Shown here: positions 42,381 to 53,388 of the stretch, one piece after another
Numbering within the stretch: position 1 is the first letter of the stretch
How the letters are laid out: each line of letters opens with the position of its first letter
From: Ceratopteris richardii
Lineage: Eukaryota > Streptophyta > Polypodiopsida > Polypodiales > Pteridaceae
Length of the DNA: 64,000 nucleotides
Reading direction: 5' to 3'
Assembly (NCBI GenBank): GCA_020310875.1
Contig: CM035417.1
Coordinates: 92,885,212-92,949,211 of the forward strand
Made by a program: the position numbers and the translations under genes
The notes under the pieces: generated by a model
The model's input: the letters and a program-made list of their open reading frames with translations, nothing else
What the model was told of the DNA's origin: nothing
The model's database searches: none

Positions 42381-42920
42381 GTATCGCGATAGGTCGGGTC
42401 GAGGTGTCGCGATAGCTCGTGAGTGTCGCGATACCTCGGGGTGTCGCGATAGCTCGTGAGGTGTCGCGATAGTCCCAAGTGTCGCGATACCTCGGGGTGT
42501 CGCGATAGCTCGTGAGGTGTCGCGATAGCTCGTGAGGTGTCGCGATAGTCCCAAGTGTCGCGATACCTCGGGGTGTCGCGATAGCTCGTGAGGTGTCGCG
42601 ATAGTCCCAAGTGTCGCGATACCTCGGGGTGTCGCGATAGCTCGTGAGGTGTCGCGATAGTCCCAAGTGTCGCAATACCTCGGGGTGTCGCGATAGCTCG
42701 TGAGGTGTCGCGATAGTCCCAAGTGTCGCGATACCTCGGGGTGTCGCGATAGCTCGTGAGTGTCGCGATAGCTCGTGGAGTGTCGCGATAGCTCGTGGAG
42801 TGTCGCGATACCTCGTGGAGTGTCGCGATAGCTCGTGGAGTGTCGCGATAGCTCGTGAGTGTCGCGATACCTCGTGGAGTGTCGCAATACCTCGTGGAGT
42901 GTCGCGATACCTCGTGATAT
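42381..42920 (-). repeat. Minisatellite of TCGCGATA-centred units in the gypsy-2 leader
   Basis: About 28 units of 18-20 bp, each holding GTGTCGCGATA (plus strand) and differing in the spacer: CCTCGGG, GCTCGTGAG(G) or GTCCCAA. From 42430 to 42740 the three spacers recur in order, giving a higher-order period near 56-58 bp; from 42760 on, a simpler 20-bp unit (CTCGTGGAG spacer) is repeated. The core TCGCGA is palindromic. Open frames across it on the minus strand are a by-product of the period. Confidence 0.9.
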
Positions 42921-43208
42921 GGTGAATTTTTCAGTTCTGTCTAATGATCCTAGGAGCTCTAGGCTTGCGCAGTGTCGTGGTGCACTCAGAATCGTGATTG
43001 GGTGAAATTTTCGGAGTGTCACGATAGGTCGAGCTCAACGCCTCGGGGACTGTGCAGACGGATTCTGTACCTGCTGAGCTTGCTGGAGATGATGATGGAG
43101 CTGCCACCTGCAAGAAACATGCAAAAACACACAAAACAAGAACACACACGCTTGCTCTCTCTCAAACTCGCACACAACAAATGAGGAAATGATAAGGAAG
43201 AGGGAATA

Positions 43209-43275
43209 TATAGTGGAGAAGGAGGTGGAGGTGGAGATGGAGAAGGAGGTGGAGATGGAGATGGAGATGGAGAAA
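43209..43275 (+). repeat. Purine-rich GGAGAT/GGAGGT repeat
   Basis: Imperfect repeats of GGAGATGGAGAAGGAGGTGG type covering about 65 bp, in the leader of gypsy-2 next to the primer site. Low-complexity sequence. Confidence 0.7.
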
Positions 43276-43352
43276 AATCAGAAATTTACCGACTATTTAC
43301 CATTCCAACGCGTCCTCTCTACGTCTTACCATCACACGCTCGTCCTCAAAGC

Positions 43353-43375
43353 TCGAATCCCCGGCAACGGCGCCA
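43353..43375 (-). promoter_or_regulatory. Primer binding site of gypsy-2 (tRNA-Asp type)
   Basis: TGGCGCCGTTGCCGGGGA on the minus strand, five bases after the 5' LTR end. This is the primer site typical of plant Athila/Tat-group gypsy elements. Confidence 0.88.
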
Positions 43376-43380
43376 AAATT

Positions 43381-43962
43381 TGGTGTAGCTCAGTGATGAG
43401 TAGCACCTCCTTTAATGTCAATCCGGGAAGACATGAGGATGGTATGAAGACCTCGAGCAAGTGACGGCACAAGTGCGTGAGTGAGAAGCACACTAACATG
43501 CACACACATACACACACACGTGCACACACGGCAAGAACAAAGAGAGTAAGACAATGGAATCACTTCTATTGCAACAAAGTTCTCATACAAGCTCAAAACT
43601 ACAAGAAGCTAGCCCAAAAATGAGCTCTCTAGCTCTATTTATAGTTTTTGACTAGCTTTGGCCCTGTCCAGACCTAGTGTCCAGCCTAGTTAAAAATTAG
43701 GTTCCAGGGCTTATTTGAGGGCTCAAACGAGATCTAAAAATTATGAAAATTGGCAGGCAACTACTTCTAAGGCCCCTCAAGCTCGAGGACTCCTCGGCTT
43801 GTACAAAATGGAGCTACAAAAAGGTGAAAATGGTATTTACAGGGGTTTTTAGTGATGAGAATCACTTTTAACTGGTGTAATGGTTTTGAAAAAATAAAGG
43901 GTTGCCTTAGTGCTAGATCTGCTTGTATGCTCGTACTTGCTTCTTCTCATATACAGCCAACA
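43381..43962 (-). repeat. 5' LTR of gypsy-2
   Basis: 582 bp, starts TGTTGGCTGTATA and ends CTACACCA on the minus strand. The 497 bp shared with 13783-14279 differ at about four positions. Confidence 0.92.
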
Positions 43963-45773
43963 ACGATAGTCTACACACATTCGAAGAGTCCCATCCTTCT
44001 TCTTTACAAATAAAATAGGAGCTCTTGCTGGAGACTTTGAGTGTTTGATAAACCCCTTCGCTAGATTCTCATCAATGTTCTTGTGTAGTTCTGTAAGTTC
44101 CTCTGAGGATAGTCTGTAGATTGGTCCAAAGGGCGGTTGTGCTCCCTCTTAAAGTTCTATGGCACAATCATAGGGTCTATGCTCTAGAAGGATGTCTGCA
44201 TTCTTCTTTTCAAAAACATCTTCAAAGCCTTTGTACTGATTGGGTAGCTGCACTGGATCATCTTTCTTGGATTCTTGAGCTGGTATGGCATAGATCATAT
44301 ATGTCGGTTCATTCCTTATTGCATGTATGAAGGTTTTGGCTCCGACATATGTTGGGATCTTCTGGATATCTCGAGGGGTGAATTTATTATTCTCCCAATT
44401 AATTTCTGGATTATGTTTCTTTAAACACGGCATTCCGATGATAACCATATTTACTGGACTCGATATTACATTGAAAGATATGTGTGAATCATGGTCACCA
44501 AGGTGTACTCTTAGTGGTATGGTTTCCATGGTTATATTCCCCGATGCTAGAGGCCGTCCATCTACTACTTCAACTACTACTGGTCTGTTCTTCCGAAGTA
44601 CTGGAATTCCATGTTTCTTAACGAGTCCTTCAGTAATGAAACATGAGGACGCTCTTGAATCTACAAGAGCTATAAGGGAAAGGGTCTTCTTAGACATGAT
44701 TAACTTGACAGGGGCAAGACATGTTTATACGGGTGTGGATGGAATTATGAGACCCTTTCTTATATCATGGTCCGGTTGTATGGTCTCTTTTACAACTAGA
44801 CTTCCTCGTTTCCCTGCTCTACAAGGGTGGCTGTGACTTTGGAGTTCGTTCTCTTGTTGGGACAATTAACTGCAATGTGGCCAAGGTTTCCACAATATAG
44901 ACATAACTTGTTATCCCTCCTTATTTGTTTCTCTTGCGGTGTTAGAGGCTGGAACCTAGTTACATCTATCTGCATAGGTTCGGGCATAGAATCATCTCTA
45001 GGAGTAGGCTGGAAAGGTTTCCATTGGCGAGGTCTTCCTTCTACTTGTTTTTCTTGTTTCCTTTCAAAAAGGTAGTTATCACATTGAATGGCTTGGTTGA
45101 TGTATTCATTCAATGTCTTCACCTCTGGCATCATGAGTAGAAGGTCCTTCACATCATCCCTTAAGCCCCATCTAAATTGGTTTATGAAATAATCTTCGTT
45201 CCAAGTGAGGTCACATATCAACCGCGTAAATTCTGATGCGTAGGTAGAGGTAGGGCAGTTACCTTGACGTAGCTTCCGAAGTTTTGTTTCTGCCACTCAA
45301 ATCGTTTCTGCATCTCCAAATGTGGCGATGAGCTCTCTAAGAAACCCCTCATAGTCATGAAGTATGGCCATATCCTTCTGCAAGATTGGGGTGAACCATG
45401 ATAATGCTTGACCGTAGAGCAAGGTTCCAATAAAACTGACCTTGGATGCATCATCAGAGTATCTATCAGGCTGCATACGGATGTACAAATTGACTTGTTG
45501 CAAGAATCCCCGAAACTTTGTGCGATCACCATCGAACTTTTCTGGCATGCAGATCTTAGGTTCTCTCATGAAGGATGTACTAGGTCATTGATTTACTTGC
45601 ATACTCCCTTGATTTGTCTGAAGACTCCCGATTCGTTCTTGTAATTCTTGGAGGAGTGCACCTACATGCCCTGGATGTCCCATCTCGATTTTTGTCTGTC
45701 GATGAGTTAGGTCTTCGACTTGTTGTTGGAGACTCTGAAGTGATGCTACAATCTGTTCATAAGCATTCTCCAT
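43963..45773 (-). pseudogene. gypsy-1 gag, protease and start of reverse transcriptase
   Basis: Minus strand. Gag begins near 45773 (MENAYEQIVASLQSLQQQVE, a short coiled coil), with a capsid region (CMPEKFDGDRTKFRGFLQQ, QALSWFTPIL) and a CX2CX4HX4C knuckle (CLYCGNLGHIAVNC, about 44880). A retropepsin domain follows (LVDSRASSCFI at about 44670; IIGMPCLKKH), then the start of the reverse transcriptase up to RMCVDYR, where the gypsy-2 LTR begins. Broken, with several breaks. Confidence 0.85.
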
Positions 45774-45810
45774 GATGACTGGTCTTGGATGGAAGCTAGT
45801 CTTGCCAAAA

Positions 45811-46524
45811 TGTCAGGGGAGCACTAGATTGTGCTCTTTGACTACAATAGACAAGATTTCTGAAATATACTTCTGATTACAAGAAAACCCACATAGGGAA
45901 AATAGCACAGGAATATGTAGCTGATACAATAAGTCCCACAACCCGGGACCGTAGGTGTGGATAACTCAACTAGAGATAATACAGGAGATCCCACAACCCG
46001 GGATCGTAAGTATGGAACAATATCTCTGGAGTACAAGAACTCCCCTCTGGGAGATGGATTAGATACAAGAAAGAACTCGACAAGATCTCGTAATATGAGA
46101 TTACAAGAGGACAAGACTAGATGTCTAGGATACAAGACTAGATGTCTAGGATACAAGACGAGACAGGACTGGAACAAGGAACTAGACAAAAACAGGAACT
46201 GGAACTTGGAGAGTACTTACTTGGTGGTCACGACTCCTTGAGCTCCCAAGACTTGTATTGGCAAGACTGATTATGACTGTGGCCAACCCCTCCTTATGTA
46301 GGTTTTCAAAGGCGGTTCATGAAAGGCTGTTACGAATTGATGATGTCATCAATTCGAAACATGAGCTCTGTATATCCGAATCAGGCAAGTAGACACTCGA
46401 TCTTAGGGTTTTGGCATGTTCGGGACGCAATGGAAGCATTGGTTTCTCCTAATTCTGAACCAATCATGAGATACAGGGTTCACATGGAATCTAAGGTTCA
46501 GGATGGTTTCCTTTGTCCATGACA
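45811..46524 (-). repeat. 5' LTR of gypsy-1
   Basis: 714 bp, ends CCATGACA at 46524 next to the CTTTT duplication. The start of its internal region (TTTTGGCAAGACTAG on the minus strand) should hold the primer site, but I do not recognise the tRNA. Confidence 0.92.
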
Positions 46525-46702
46525 CTTTTTTCCCTCTTTAGGAGGTTTTTATCCCCCGTCTTGTAGATACACATATAGCCCTAATGGGTTCCTAATATTT
46601 CTACATTCTAGTGGTAATACATTCAATATTGTGTGTTGTGCTCCAAGCTTCTCCTTCTTCCTTGTGCTTTTCGTATGCTTCTGCAGACGTCTAACTCCAA
46701 CA
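46525..46702 (+). repeat. 3' LTR of copia-2, second part
   Basis: The first five bases (CTTTT) are the target duplication of gypsy-1; the rest continues the LTR begun at 10842 and ends CTAACTCCAACA. Confidence 0.9.
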
Positions 46703-47430
46703 ATATGTTATGCAAAATCTATGAATGATTCAACATGTGCAATTCAAGATTTTTAGGCTATGTCTGATGCAAAGCTTTGGCATGCACGCTTTGGTCATTT
46801 GAATTTTGCTAGTTTGCTACATCTGGAGAAATCTAAAATGGTGTCCTCTCCACCCAAACTTAAGGCACCTAGTAAACATGTATGTGAAGGCTGCATTTTG
46901 GGCAAAATGCATCGTTCCTCCTTCCCAAAAGATGGTTCAGAGCAAGCTACTAAAAAATTGAAGCTTGTTCACAGTGATGTTTGTGGTCCTATGCAAACAT
47001 CTTCTTTTGGGAACTACCTTAATTCGTGACTTTCATTGATGATTTTTCTAGGCATGCATGGATATATCCATTGAAATCAAAGTCCGAAGTTTTTATGTGC
47101 TTCAAGCAGTTTCTGGTATAGGCTGAAAATAATTCAACATGTAAAATGGACATCCTCCATTCTGATCGAGGGGGGGAATATATGTCTTTTGATTTCCATG
47201 CATTTCTGGCTCAATGTGGGATAAAACATCAGTGTATAGTGCCATATACACCTCAATAGAACAAAGTTGCAGAAAGGAAGAACAAGTCATTCATGGAGAT
47301 GGGGAGGTGTATGGTCAAGAGTCAGGTTGTACCACATAGTTTCTGGCTTGAGGCTGATATGTGTGCATCATATGTACTTAAAAGGTGTCCCACTAAAGCA
47401 TTGCAGTCTATCACTCCATATGAGGCTTTG

Positions 47431-47878
47431 TGCAAGAGAACAAGGATTACGACCACCACATGCTAGAGAGATGACTCTCCTCCCAACCAAATGCCTCTAT
47501 ATATAGCTCTCTCCAGGGGACTGCCTTCTTGGGCAGGTGGATACTAACCATCCAAGTGTCAGCCATGTAACTACATGTGCGCCAAGTGTCCCAGTTAACT
47601 CGAGTTAACTCAAGTGGATGCTTCTAGAAGGCTCTAGAGCTCTTTGGGCAAAATACTCTCCACATGTTCCCCATGGGGGTTGAACCCAAGACCTCCTCCT
47701 TCACATCCTTGAGACTTAACCACTAAGCTAAGTGGATCACTTGTTCACAAGAGCACAAGACCTCCTAGTAAGTCTAAACTCGAGATCTTTGGTCATACAC
47801 ACGAATGACCAAACGGTGTCCGATTTCAGATCGGTCTGAACCGGCCAGACCCTTGGATCATAGACTTACTTTATTACA
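47431..47878 (-). repeat. 3' LTR of LARD-1
   Basis: 448 bp; differs from 53389-53836 near 47662 and 47822. Contains a TATATATAG box candidate (about 47497-47505) and the tRNA-like segment described separately. Confidence 0.93.
47668..47741 (-). repeat. tRNA-like (pol III box) segment in the LARD-1 LTR, left copy
   Basis: On the minus strand: an A-box match TTAGCTTAGTGGTTAAG and, about 40 nt on, a B-box-like GGGTTCAACCCC. Order and spacing are those of a tRNA or tRNA-derived SINE head. It is in sense with the element. Not a working tRNA gene: the stems do not close well. Confidence 0.65.
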
Positions 47879-50800
47879 TTCTTCCCCCCTTGGAAAAGAT
47901 TTTCGTCCTCAAAAATAGAGCTATATACATACAATAGGCAACCCCCGAGCCTCATGTTCTAAAACTGGAAGAACATGGTCATGTTCTAGAACTGGAAGAA
48001 CATGTCTCATCTCTGTGGTGGCATCCCTGCCCAAATGATTCTAAACACTATCTCGCTTTGCACTTTGATAAACTAGGCAAAGTACAAAATTGTGAATGAA
48101 TAATGAGGGTGGATCTAAATACATCCCTAGCCAGTTCACAGTTTCTGGATGTGCGATCTAGGCACAAACATGTGAACTAGGTGGATTCAAATTACTAGTC
48201 CATTTCTAGGCATAATTGGGGCATGGGCTTAGTAATGAAGGTGGGATTCTGATCCCTTGCAAGACTTTGAGAATTCTTGATTCACTTGAATTTGTTTTGG
48301 AGAAATTGAAGTTTGGTTGTCCCATACATCTAACTTTAGATGTCTGTACAATGGTTTACTTTTATCTAACAGTTACTTGATTTTTTCACCCGACTAGAGG
48401 ACTACTTCGTCGCAATGAGTTGAAAAAATCCTATGTAAACTGTAGGAGAAAGTTTACCATTTCGGTGGAATCAACCATACTAACTTCACCAATTCAAATT
48501 CAAAATGAAAATTGTCCAACTTAGGACACTTTTCTCAAAGACTTTTAACTGAAAGTTCTTGGGAATTGTCAATCTGATGAGCAATTCCTAACTTCCCTAT
48601 TCTAGAGTATACTGGACTCTAGGAAATCATTTAGGCTATAACTTGAAGCAAACTCAAATGAATAAGTCCACTTAGACTTATCATCTTTTGAAGATTGAAA
48701 AGGTTCTTGTACATAACAGCTATCTAGGATGTTCAAGTTAGTTATCTAATTCTAACCGGCTAACCCTGGTCTTTTGCAAAAGAAATCAGATACCATGTCT
48801 GAGCCTATTCCAAAAGATTTGGAAAGCGGAAAGAAAGACATAACGAAGACTCTGTACAACCAATTCAAACTTCGAATATACATAAACTTGCTATGAGTCA
48901 AAGTCTAGTTGACTCAGGACTTTAACTTTTCAAAGATCTATTTCAACAAGATATTGAAGCATTTGTTTTTATCTTTAAGAGAAATAAGCTAGTTTCTCAA
49001 AAAGATTCAAAGCAAATCAAAAACATCATCCAACCACAAGATACTAGTGTGGTAACCAACATCAGTGTGTCGACCCACTGAGGTTATGTTGATGAGTTTT
49101 GTATTCAAATAATGCTTCACTTGAGACTAAGTTCAGGTCACATTCAATCTTTTTGACTCCTAATTATGAATGCAATTCTCGTGCATTTCTTTGAGTCAAA
49201 AGAGTGATTTTACCAAGTTATACTAGGAACTTGATGCTTGACTTAGTCAATTAAATCTTTAGTTGAAAAGATCAACTCAAAATCAAAGTCCAAAATTTAT
49301 CAAATATTTCTGATCAATAACACTTAAGCTTGAAGTGTTCTAAGAAGATCTTGGACGTTCCTTACTTCATATCTTCAATTTCCTTGATCTTGAAGTCATC
49401 TTGAAGTATCGTAAGATACTACTTTCATCCTTTACGAATTAAACTTTTCTTGAAGTCTTAATTCCCTTGAGGATGAAACCTAACTTCAAAATCCAAACTA
49501 GGACTAAAAGATAATTATCATCCCACGGTCCGATGTCCCATACCATCTTTCCTATATCAATCTGAGTATAAAATCTGGTGTCCCATACCACCCTATTTTA
49601 TATTCACATTAATGTGTGGGTGATTCTTATCCTAAAGTCTAAACATCTCTTGATAGAGAACCTTCTAGCTTTAATTCTTGAAAAGAATTTTGCAATTTCA
49701 GGTACTATCTCCATCTTGATATTCTAGGTTTTAATCCCTTGACATGATTGGTTCACGATCTTGTGCTCAACCTTGGGAACTTGAAAACCTTTAATAGAAT
49801 ATCTCCAATCCTTTTGGCTAGGGTTTTCAAATGAAAACCAATCAGAATTCCAAGTACTTGAATTTTCTTGAATTCAATTTTAATTGGTTTACCCTTGACC
49901 AATTGTGTAGTGACAAGAGCTTTTAACTTCTTGTCTTTAGATTCCTTTCTTTACTAATGCTTTAGGTACCTACCCCGGGGACTTTATATAGGAATCTCTC
50001 TACTGCCTAAGTCTTAAGCATCCGCTCATGCTTTCTGGATTTGTACCAAAATCCCTTTAAGGATAGGTAAACACTTATGTTTTACCTTCCACAGACTTAA
50101 TTACCATTTTCACGGTTGCAGACTACATTCTTGGAATTTCTTTACCCTGTTCAGACTTGGAACAACTTACTCTTTTTTACAGTTTTCCATCGAATAAATG
50201 GAACCTGAGTGAATAATTTCCCAAAAGGAATTTTATTGCCAATACTTGGGCAATCTTCAAAGTAGTTCCAATCGCACATTCTTTGGACAATCATGGCCAA
50301 ATTTGATCAAGTCTGGTTGATCTTGCGACTAAAATAAAGACTTAGTCTTTATCTTTAAGATCTCTTAAACTATCTTAAGCTTCTTTGCTTACCTGCAGGA
50401 TTTTTAGAGATCTTTCTCAAGTCCAAGCATACACTTATGCCTCTCAGATTCCAAAGCTAAGAATCTTTGATATACCTTTAGGTTATATCACAAATAGGAC
50501 TTGAAATACCACTTCTAGTGGTTTGGGACGTCCAGGGAACTACTTGGAGTATGAAAAATTTCATTCTCAAAACTTGAAAGAATGCCATTTCTTCAAAGAC
50601 TTGAGATTCCTTCTAAGGAATAACTTGAGCAAATGATTCATCTTGGAATCTTTTGCAATATTAAAAGAACATTTGAAAGAAATTCTTTCAAATAATATCC
50701 AAAAAATTTACTGATTCAATTGTATTCATTTCCTGAGTATCAAACTAGAGACTAAATATCACCTTTTGGATATGGTTTCCAATGCCACTATGAAAGTTTA

Positions 50801-52910
50801 AGTTGAACTTTCATTTATGTGATATCGACTTCTATTCTTGAGTTTGATACAAAACTCATTATTATTGGTCAATCTTCAGATGTTACTAGAGTCCTTTAAA
50901 CATATTTCACCTATCAAAATTATGTTTTAAAGTCCAAGCATCTATTGATGATTGATCCAATAGTAATGTTACTGTGAACACAACTTTGAACTTTATAACT
51001 TGTTTAAGAAAAGTTCATGGATTTAAGATCCATTTCTTGGAACTTTTCTATTCCTAAATGAAAAATTCACACTTGCTTCAGTCTTTAGGAACTTATATTA
51101 TTTCCTAAAGACTGCTTAGCTAGTTGCATCATTTACCAGAGAGGCAACTATAGAACCTAACATCCTTTTATTGACGTCAAGGATCAATTGATGTTGAGGT
51201 TTAACCTTTGATTTCCATCACCCTTTGGGATGAAATCAAATGAAAATTTATAAAAGCTTGGTACCTTTATATCTTGGCAAAACATTTATATCCTAAAGAG
51301 GTTTTGCCTTCATCATTCTTTAGACCTATCATATAATATGAATTTATATATATTTTGGGAAGAGTTCATGAATCAAGTAAGATCCTCTACTTGGAACATC
51401 TTCTTTCCCAAAACTAAATTCATCTTGAACATAGTAGGAGAATGATCTCACATGAAATAGAAGGCTTGACTATTTCATATCTCTATTCCAAAAAGTCACT
51501 TACCGAGGTTTCATCATGAGATACAAATCTTGAAACCACAAGAAACTTCTTTAAAACTTTTGAAATCTTATAAATAGAAGAGTGCTCATAAAACTTGGAA
51601 ATATAGTTGACGTTCTCATCCAACCTTGGGATGCTTCAGAAGTTACGTAAAGTATATAACTAATCAAGTAAAGCTTATCCGCATGACTTTCTAAGTACAT
51701 CCAGGACTTAGAGTCATCATTCATCATAAAAGAGTTTGCAAGGAATTAAATTTTCTTGGTTATCAAGAAAATTTATTACTTAACTTTCTCCTAGTGCTTA
51801 CTTATACTTAGCAAGACATCTATCATACTTAATTATCATTAAGTATTTGTCTTTGATAGCGGAGTATCGACTTGGGAAGAAATCGACTAATTACTTGAGT
51901 TGCAAACTAGAACTAGTATGTCTTTGCAACTAACTAGTCCTTGGTCTTCCCTAATGTCAAATCTTCCCTAATGTCAAACTGCGAGCTTTATAAAGTAAGC
52001 TAAATACTAAGAGAGTACATTCTCATATCTACTTGCAAACAGCATTCCATTCTATCATGCAAATGCATGTATCTTCATGCAAAAGCATATGCTCATATGC
52101 GTATGCATGCATGTTCTTTGCATGCCCCATACAACAATCATGCAAGACCTTGATGCACGATTTTTTTTTTTTTTTTTTTTTGTACTAAGAATGTATATCA
52201 TGCAATCCTGATGCATGTATATCCTTTCCTTTGTCCTAATGCACTATGATATAAAAACATACCCTTGAGGTGCAATAGAAAACTTACTCAATGGAAAGGA
52301 AATATGTATTTAAACTACCAAAAAACATTCTTTGATGCACAAGGATCTTTTTGAAATCAAGTCTTTCCTTAATGCAAACTAATGCTTGGAATGATGAATG
52401 AATTAATTCATTATTCTAATCTAGACTTAATCAATTGAAATCTTGGCTATTTCAATGTGCATCTAGGATTAAGTGTAGAATAATGAAAACAAAATAAATC
52501 AAGCATTAAGGCCAAGCAAAAACTGGAAAATACTTAGCTTCACATAAAGCTACGTCCTTCCCTTGATCCTTTGGAAGAGTGATTCTCTCAAGACTTTGGT
52601 CCGAATTCAAAGTTGGTTTGACTTTGATCACCAAAGGCCTCTGGATCTTTACTCCATAGCTCTACTACCGATCTTCTCCAGGAATGGATGGAGTGAGATC
52701 TTTGTCTCGATACCCACATGGGTTCGAGTCTTATTGAACTTCTCAAGACTATCTACTGTCATTGGCTCTGTGATCTCCTGGATAGCGCAGCGAGCTTGAC
52801 CCCGAGAGTCACCGAATAGAGTGACCTACAGGAATTGTGCTTCGGGTTGCAACAGTTGTGCTCCAATCTTTAGCACATGAGGATAATCTCCAGCTTCATG
52901 GATGTGATCC

Positions 52911-52980
52911 CGTCGTGGGCGCCTTGGATAGACCAGCACGCTCCAATCGGGGGGACGAGGGTTCGAATCCCTCGCCAAAC
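52911..52980 (+). repeat. tRNA-like segment 1 in LARD-1 interior
   Basis: A strong T-arm, GAGGGTTCGAATCCCTC, preceded by a weak A-box-like GCCTTGGATAGACC. Antisense to LARD-1 and near its 5' LTR. A tRNA-derived relic rather than a gene. Confidence 0.55.
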
Positions 52981-53080
52981 ACAGCAGAGAAGATTAACTT
53001 CTTTTATAGCTCCTGATCAAAAGCTTCTGCAGCGCGACGTTTGAATAAGAGAGTCTGATCTCAAATCTTCTTCACGAACG

Positions 53081-53152
53081 GCGCTTGGCTTCGTGGATAA
53101 GAGCAAGCTTCCCTTCATAAGAGGTCACGGGTTCGATTCCGAGCTGCTGTAG
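53081..53152 (+). repeat. tRNA-like segment 2 in LARD-1 interior
   Basis: An A-box TGGCTTCGTGGATAAGAGC (one mismatch to the 11-base consensus core) and a B-box CGGGTTCGATTCC at normal tRNA spacing. The anticodon stem is imperfect, so I call it tRNA-derived. Confidence 0.6.
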
Positions 53153-53388
53153 GTTCATAATAAACGCAATCCTTTTGCAAAACAACCTCCTCTCTATGCC
53201 CACCATAACGAATTCGGGATGGGTCTGCAGCACACCCGCAAGCAAGAAAAAACGGCCGCCCACTAGTTTTTTTGACGACGAAGATGATGAGATATTGGTT
53301 GTGAGTTGATGAAATATAGCTCTACATCCAACGATACTGATGAACCACCAAGGTCACCATGGAAGTTTGCCTAGAGCTCTGATACCAA

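Larger units (their letters stand above)
41418..43352 (-). other. gypsy-2 untranslated leader
   Basis: About 1.9 kb between the primer site and gag, without a credible gene. It holds a minisatellite (42381-42920), a GGAGAT-type purine run (43209-43275), and unique-looking sequence at 41420-42370. Long leaders with extra sequence are known in large plant gypsy elements such as Ogre. Confidence 0.75.
13783..43962 (-). mobile_element. gypsy-2, giant Ty3/gypsy element with extra coding modules, hosts gypsy-3
   Basis: Minus-strand element of about 16.7 kb once gypsy-3 is discounted. Order: 5' LTR (43381-43962), tRNA-Asp type primer site, a 1.9-kb leader with a minisatellite, gag, protease, reverse transcriptase and RNase H, integrase followed by a second protease-like domain, a long extra ORF (interrupted by gypsy-3), a purine tract (14280-14297) and the 3' LTR (13783-14279). 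The primer site and size recall the Tat/Ogre/Athila side of plant gypsy elements. The shared 497 bp of the LTRs differ at about four positions (0.8%, roughly 0.3 million years at the assumed rate). I could not match a target duplication at its outer ends. Nearly whole apart from gypsy-3, with perhaps two or three breaks. Confidence 0.9.
10900..46524 (-). mobile_element. gypsy-1, chromodomain Ty3/gypsy element (broken), hosts gypsy-2
   Basis: A minus-strand chromovirus: 5' LTR 45811-46524, gag and protease 44149-45773, a reverse transcriptase that is interrupted by gypsy-2, RNase H, integrase and chromodomain 11640-13782, a purine tract (rc of TCACCTCCCCCTC at 11569), and 3' LTR 10900-11568. 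Target duplication CTTTT at 10895-10899 and 46525-46529, inside the LTR of copia-2. The LTRs differ at about 5-6% of aligned positions plus three length differences, roughly 2 million years under the assumed 1.3e-8 rate. Broken in many places. Confidence 0.92.
7162..46702 (+). mobile_element. copia-2, 3' part (Ty1/copia fossil split by gypsy-1)
   Basis: Plus-strand sequence from the middle of gag at 7162 through protease, integrase, reverse transcriptase and RNase H to a purine tract and 3' LTR that starts at 10842. The LTR is cut at 10899 by gypsy-1 and resumes at 46525, ending CTCCAACA at 46702. The two LTR parts sum to 231 bp once the CTTTT duplication is discounted, equal to copia-3. Broken in many places. 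Its left end abuts minus-strand copia-1 at 7161, which suggests a rearrangement rather than a clean insertion end. Confidence 0.85.
47879..53388 (-). other. Interior of LARD-1, no genes
   Basis: 5.5 kb of AT-rich sequence with short, scattered CTTGA/TCAAG and AAGTCT/AGACTT words, a T23-24 run at about 52168-52192, and two tRNA-like segments on the plus strand at its right end (52911-52980, 53081-53152). No frame above about 80 codons and no retroelement motif. I see nothing else in it. Confidence 0.8.

Noticed and set aside
42381-42920. CRISPR-like array
   Set aside because: Spacers are only 7-10 bp and are themselves repeated; the units are a minisatellite inside a retrotransposon leader of a eukaryote.
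42323-43022. Long overlapping open frames with SYRDTPRYRDT-type repeats on the minus strand
   Set aside because: They follow from the period of the minisatellite in the gypsy-2 leader; several frames are open at once and none starts or ends like a gene.
53081-53152. Functional tRNA gene
   Set aside because: A- and B-boxes are good but the anticodon stem does not close properly and the loop would give an odd anticodon; better read as tRNA-derived sequence.
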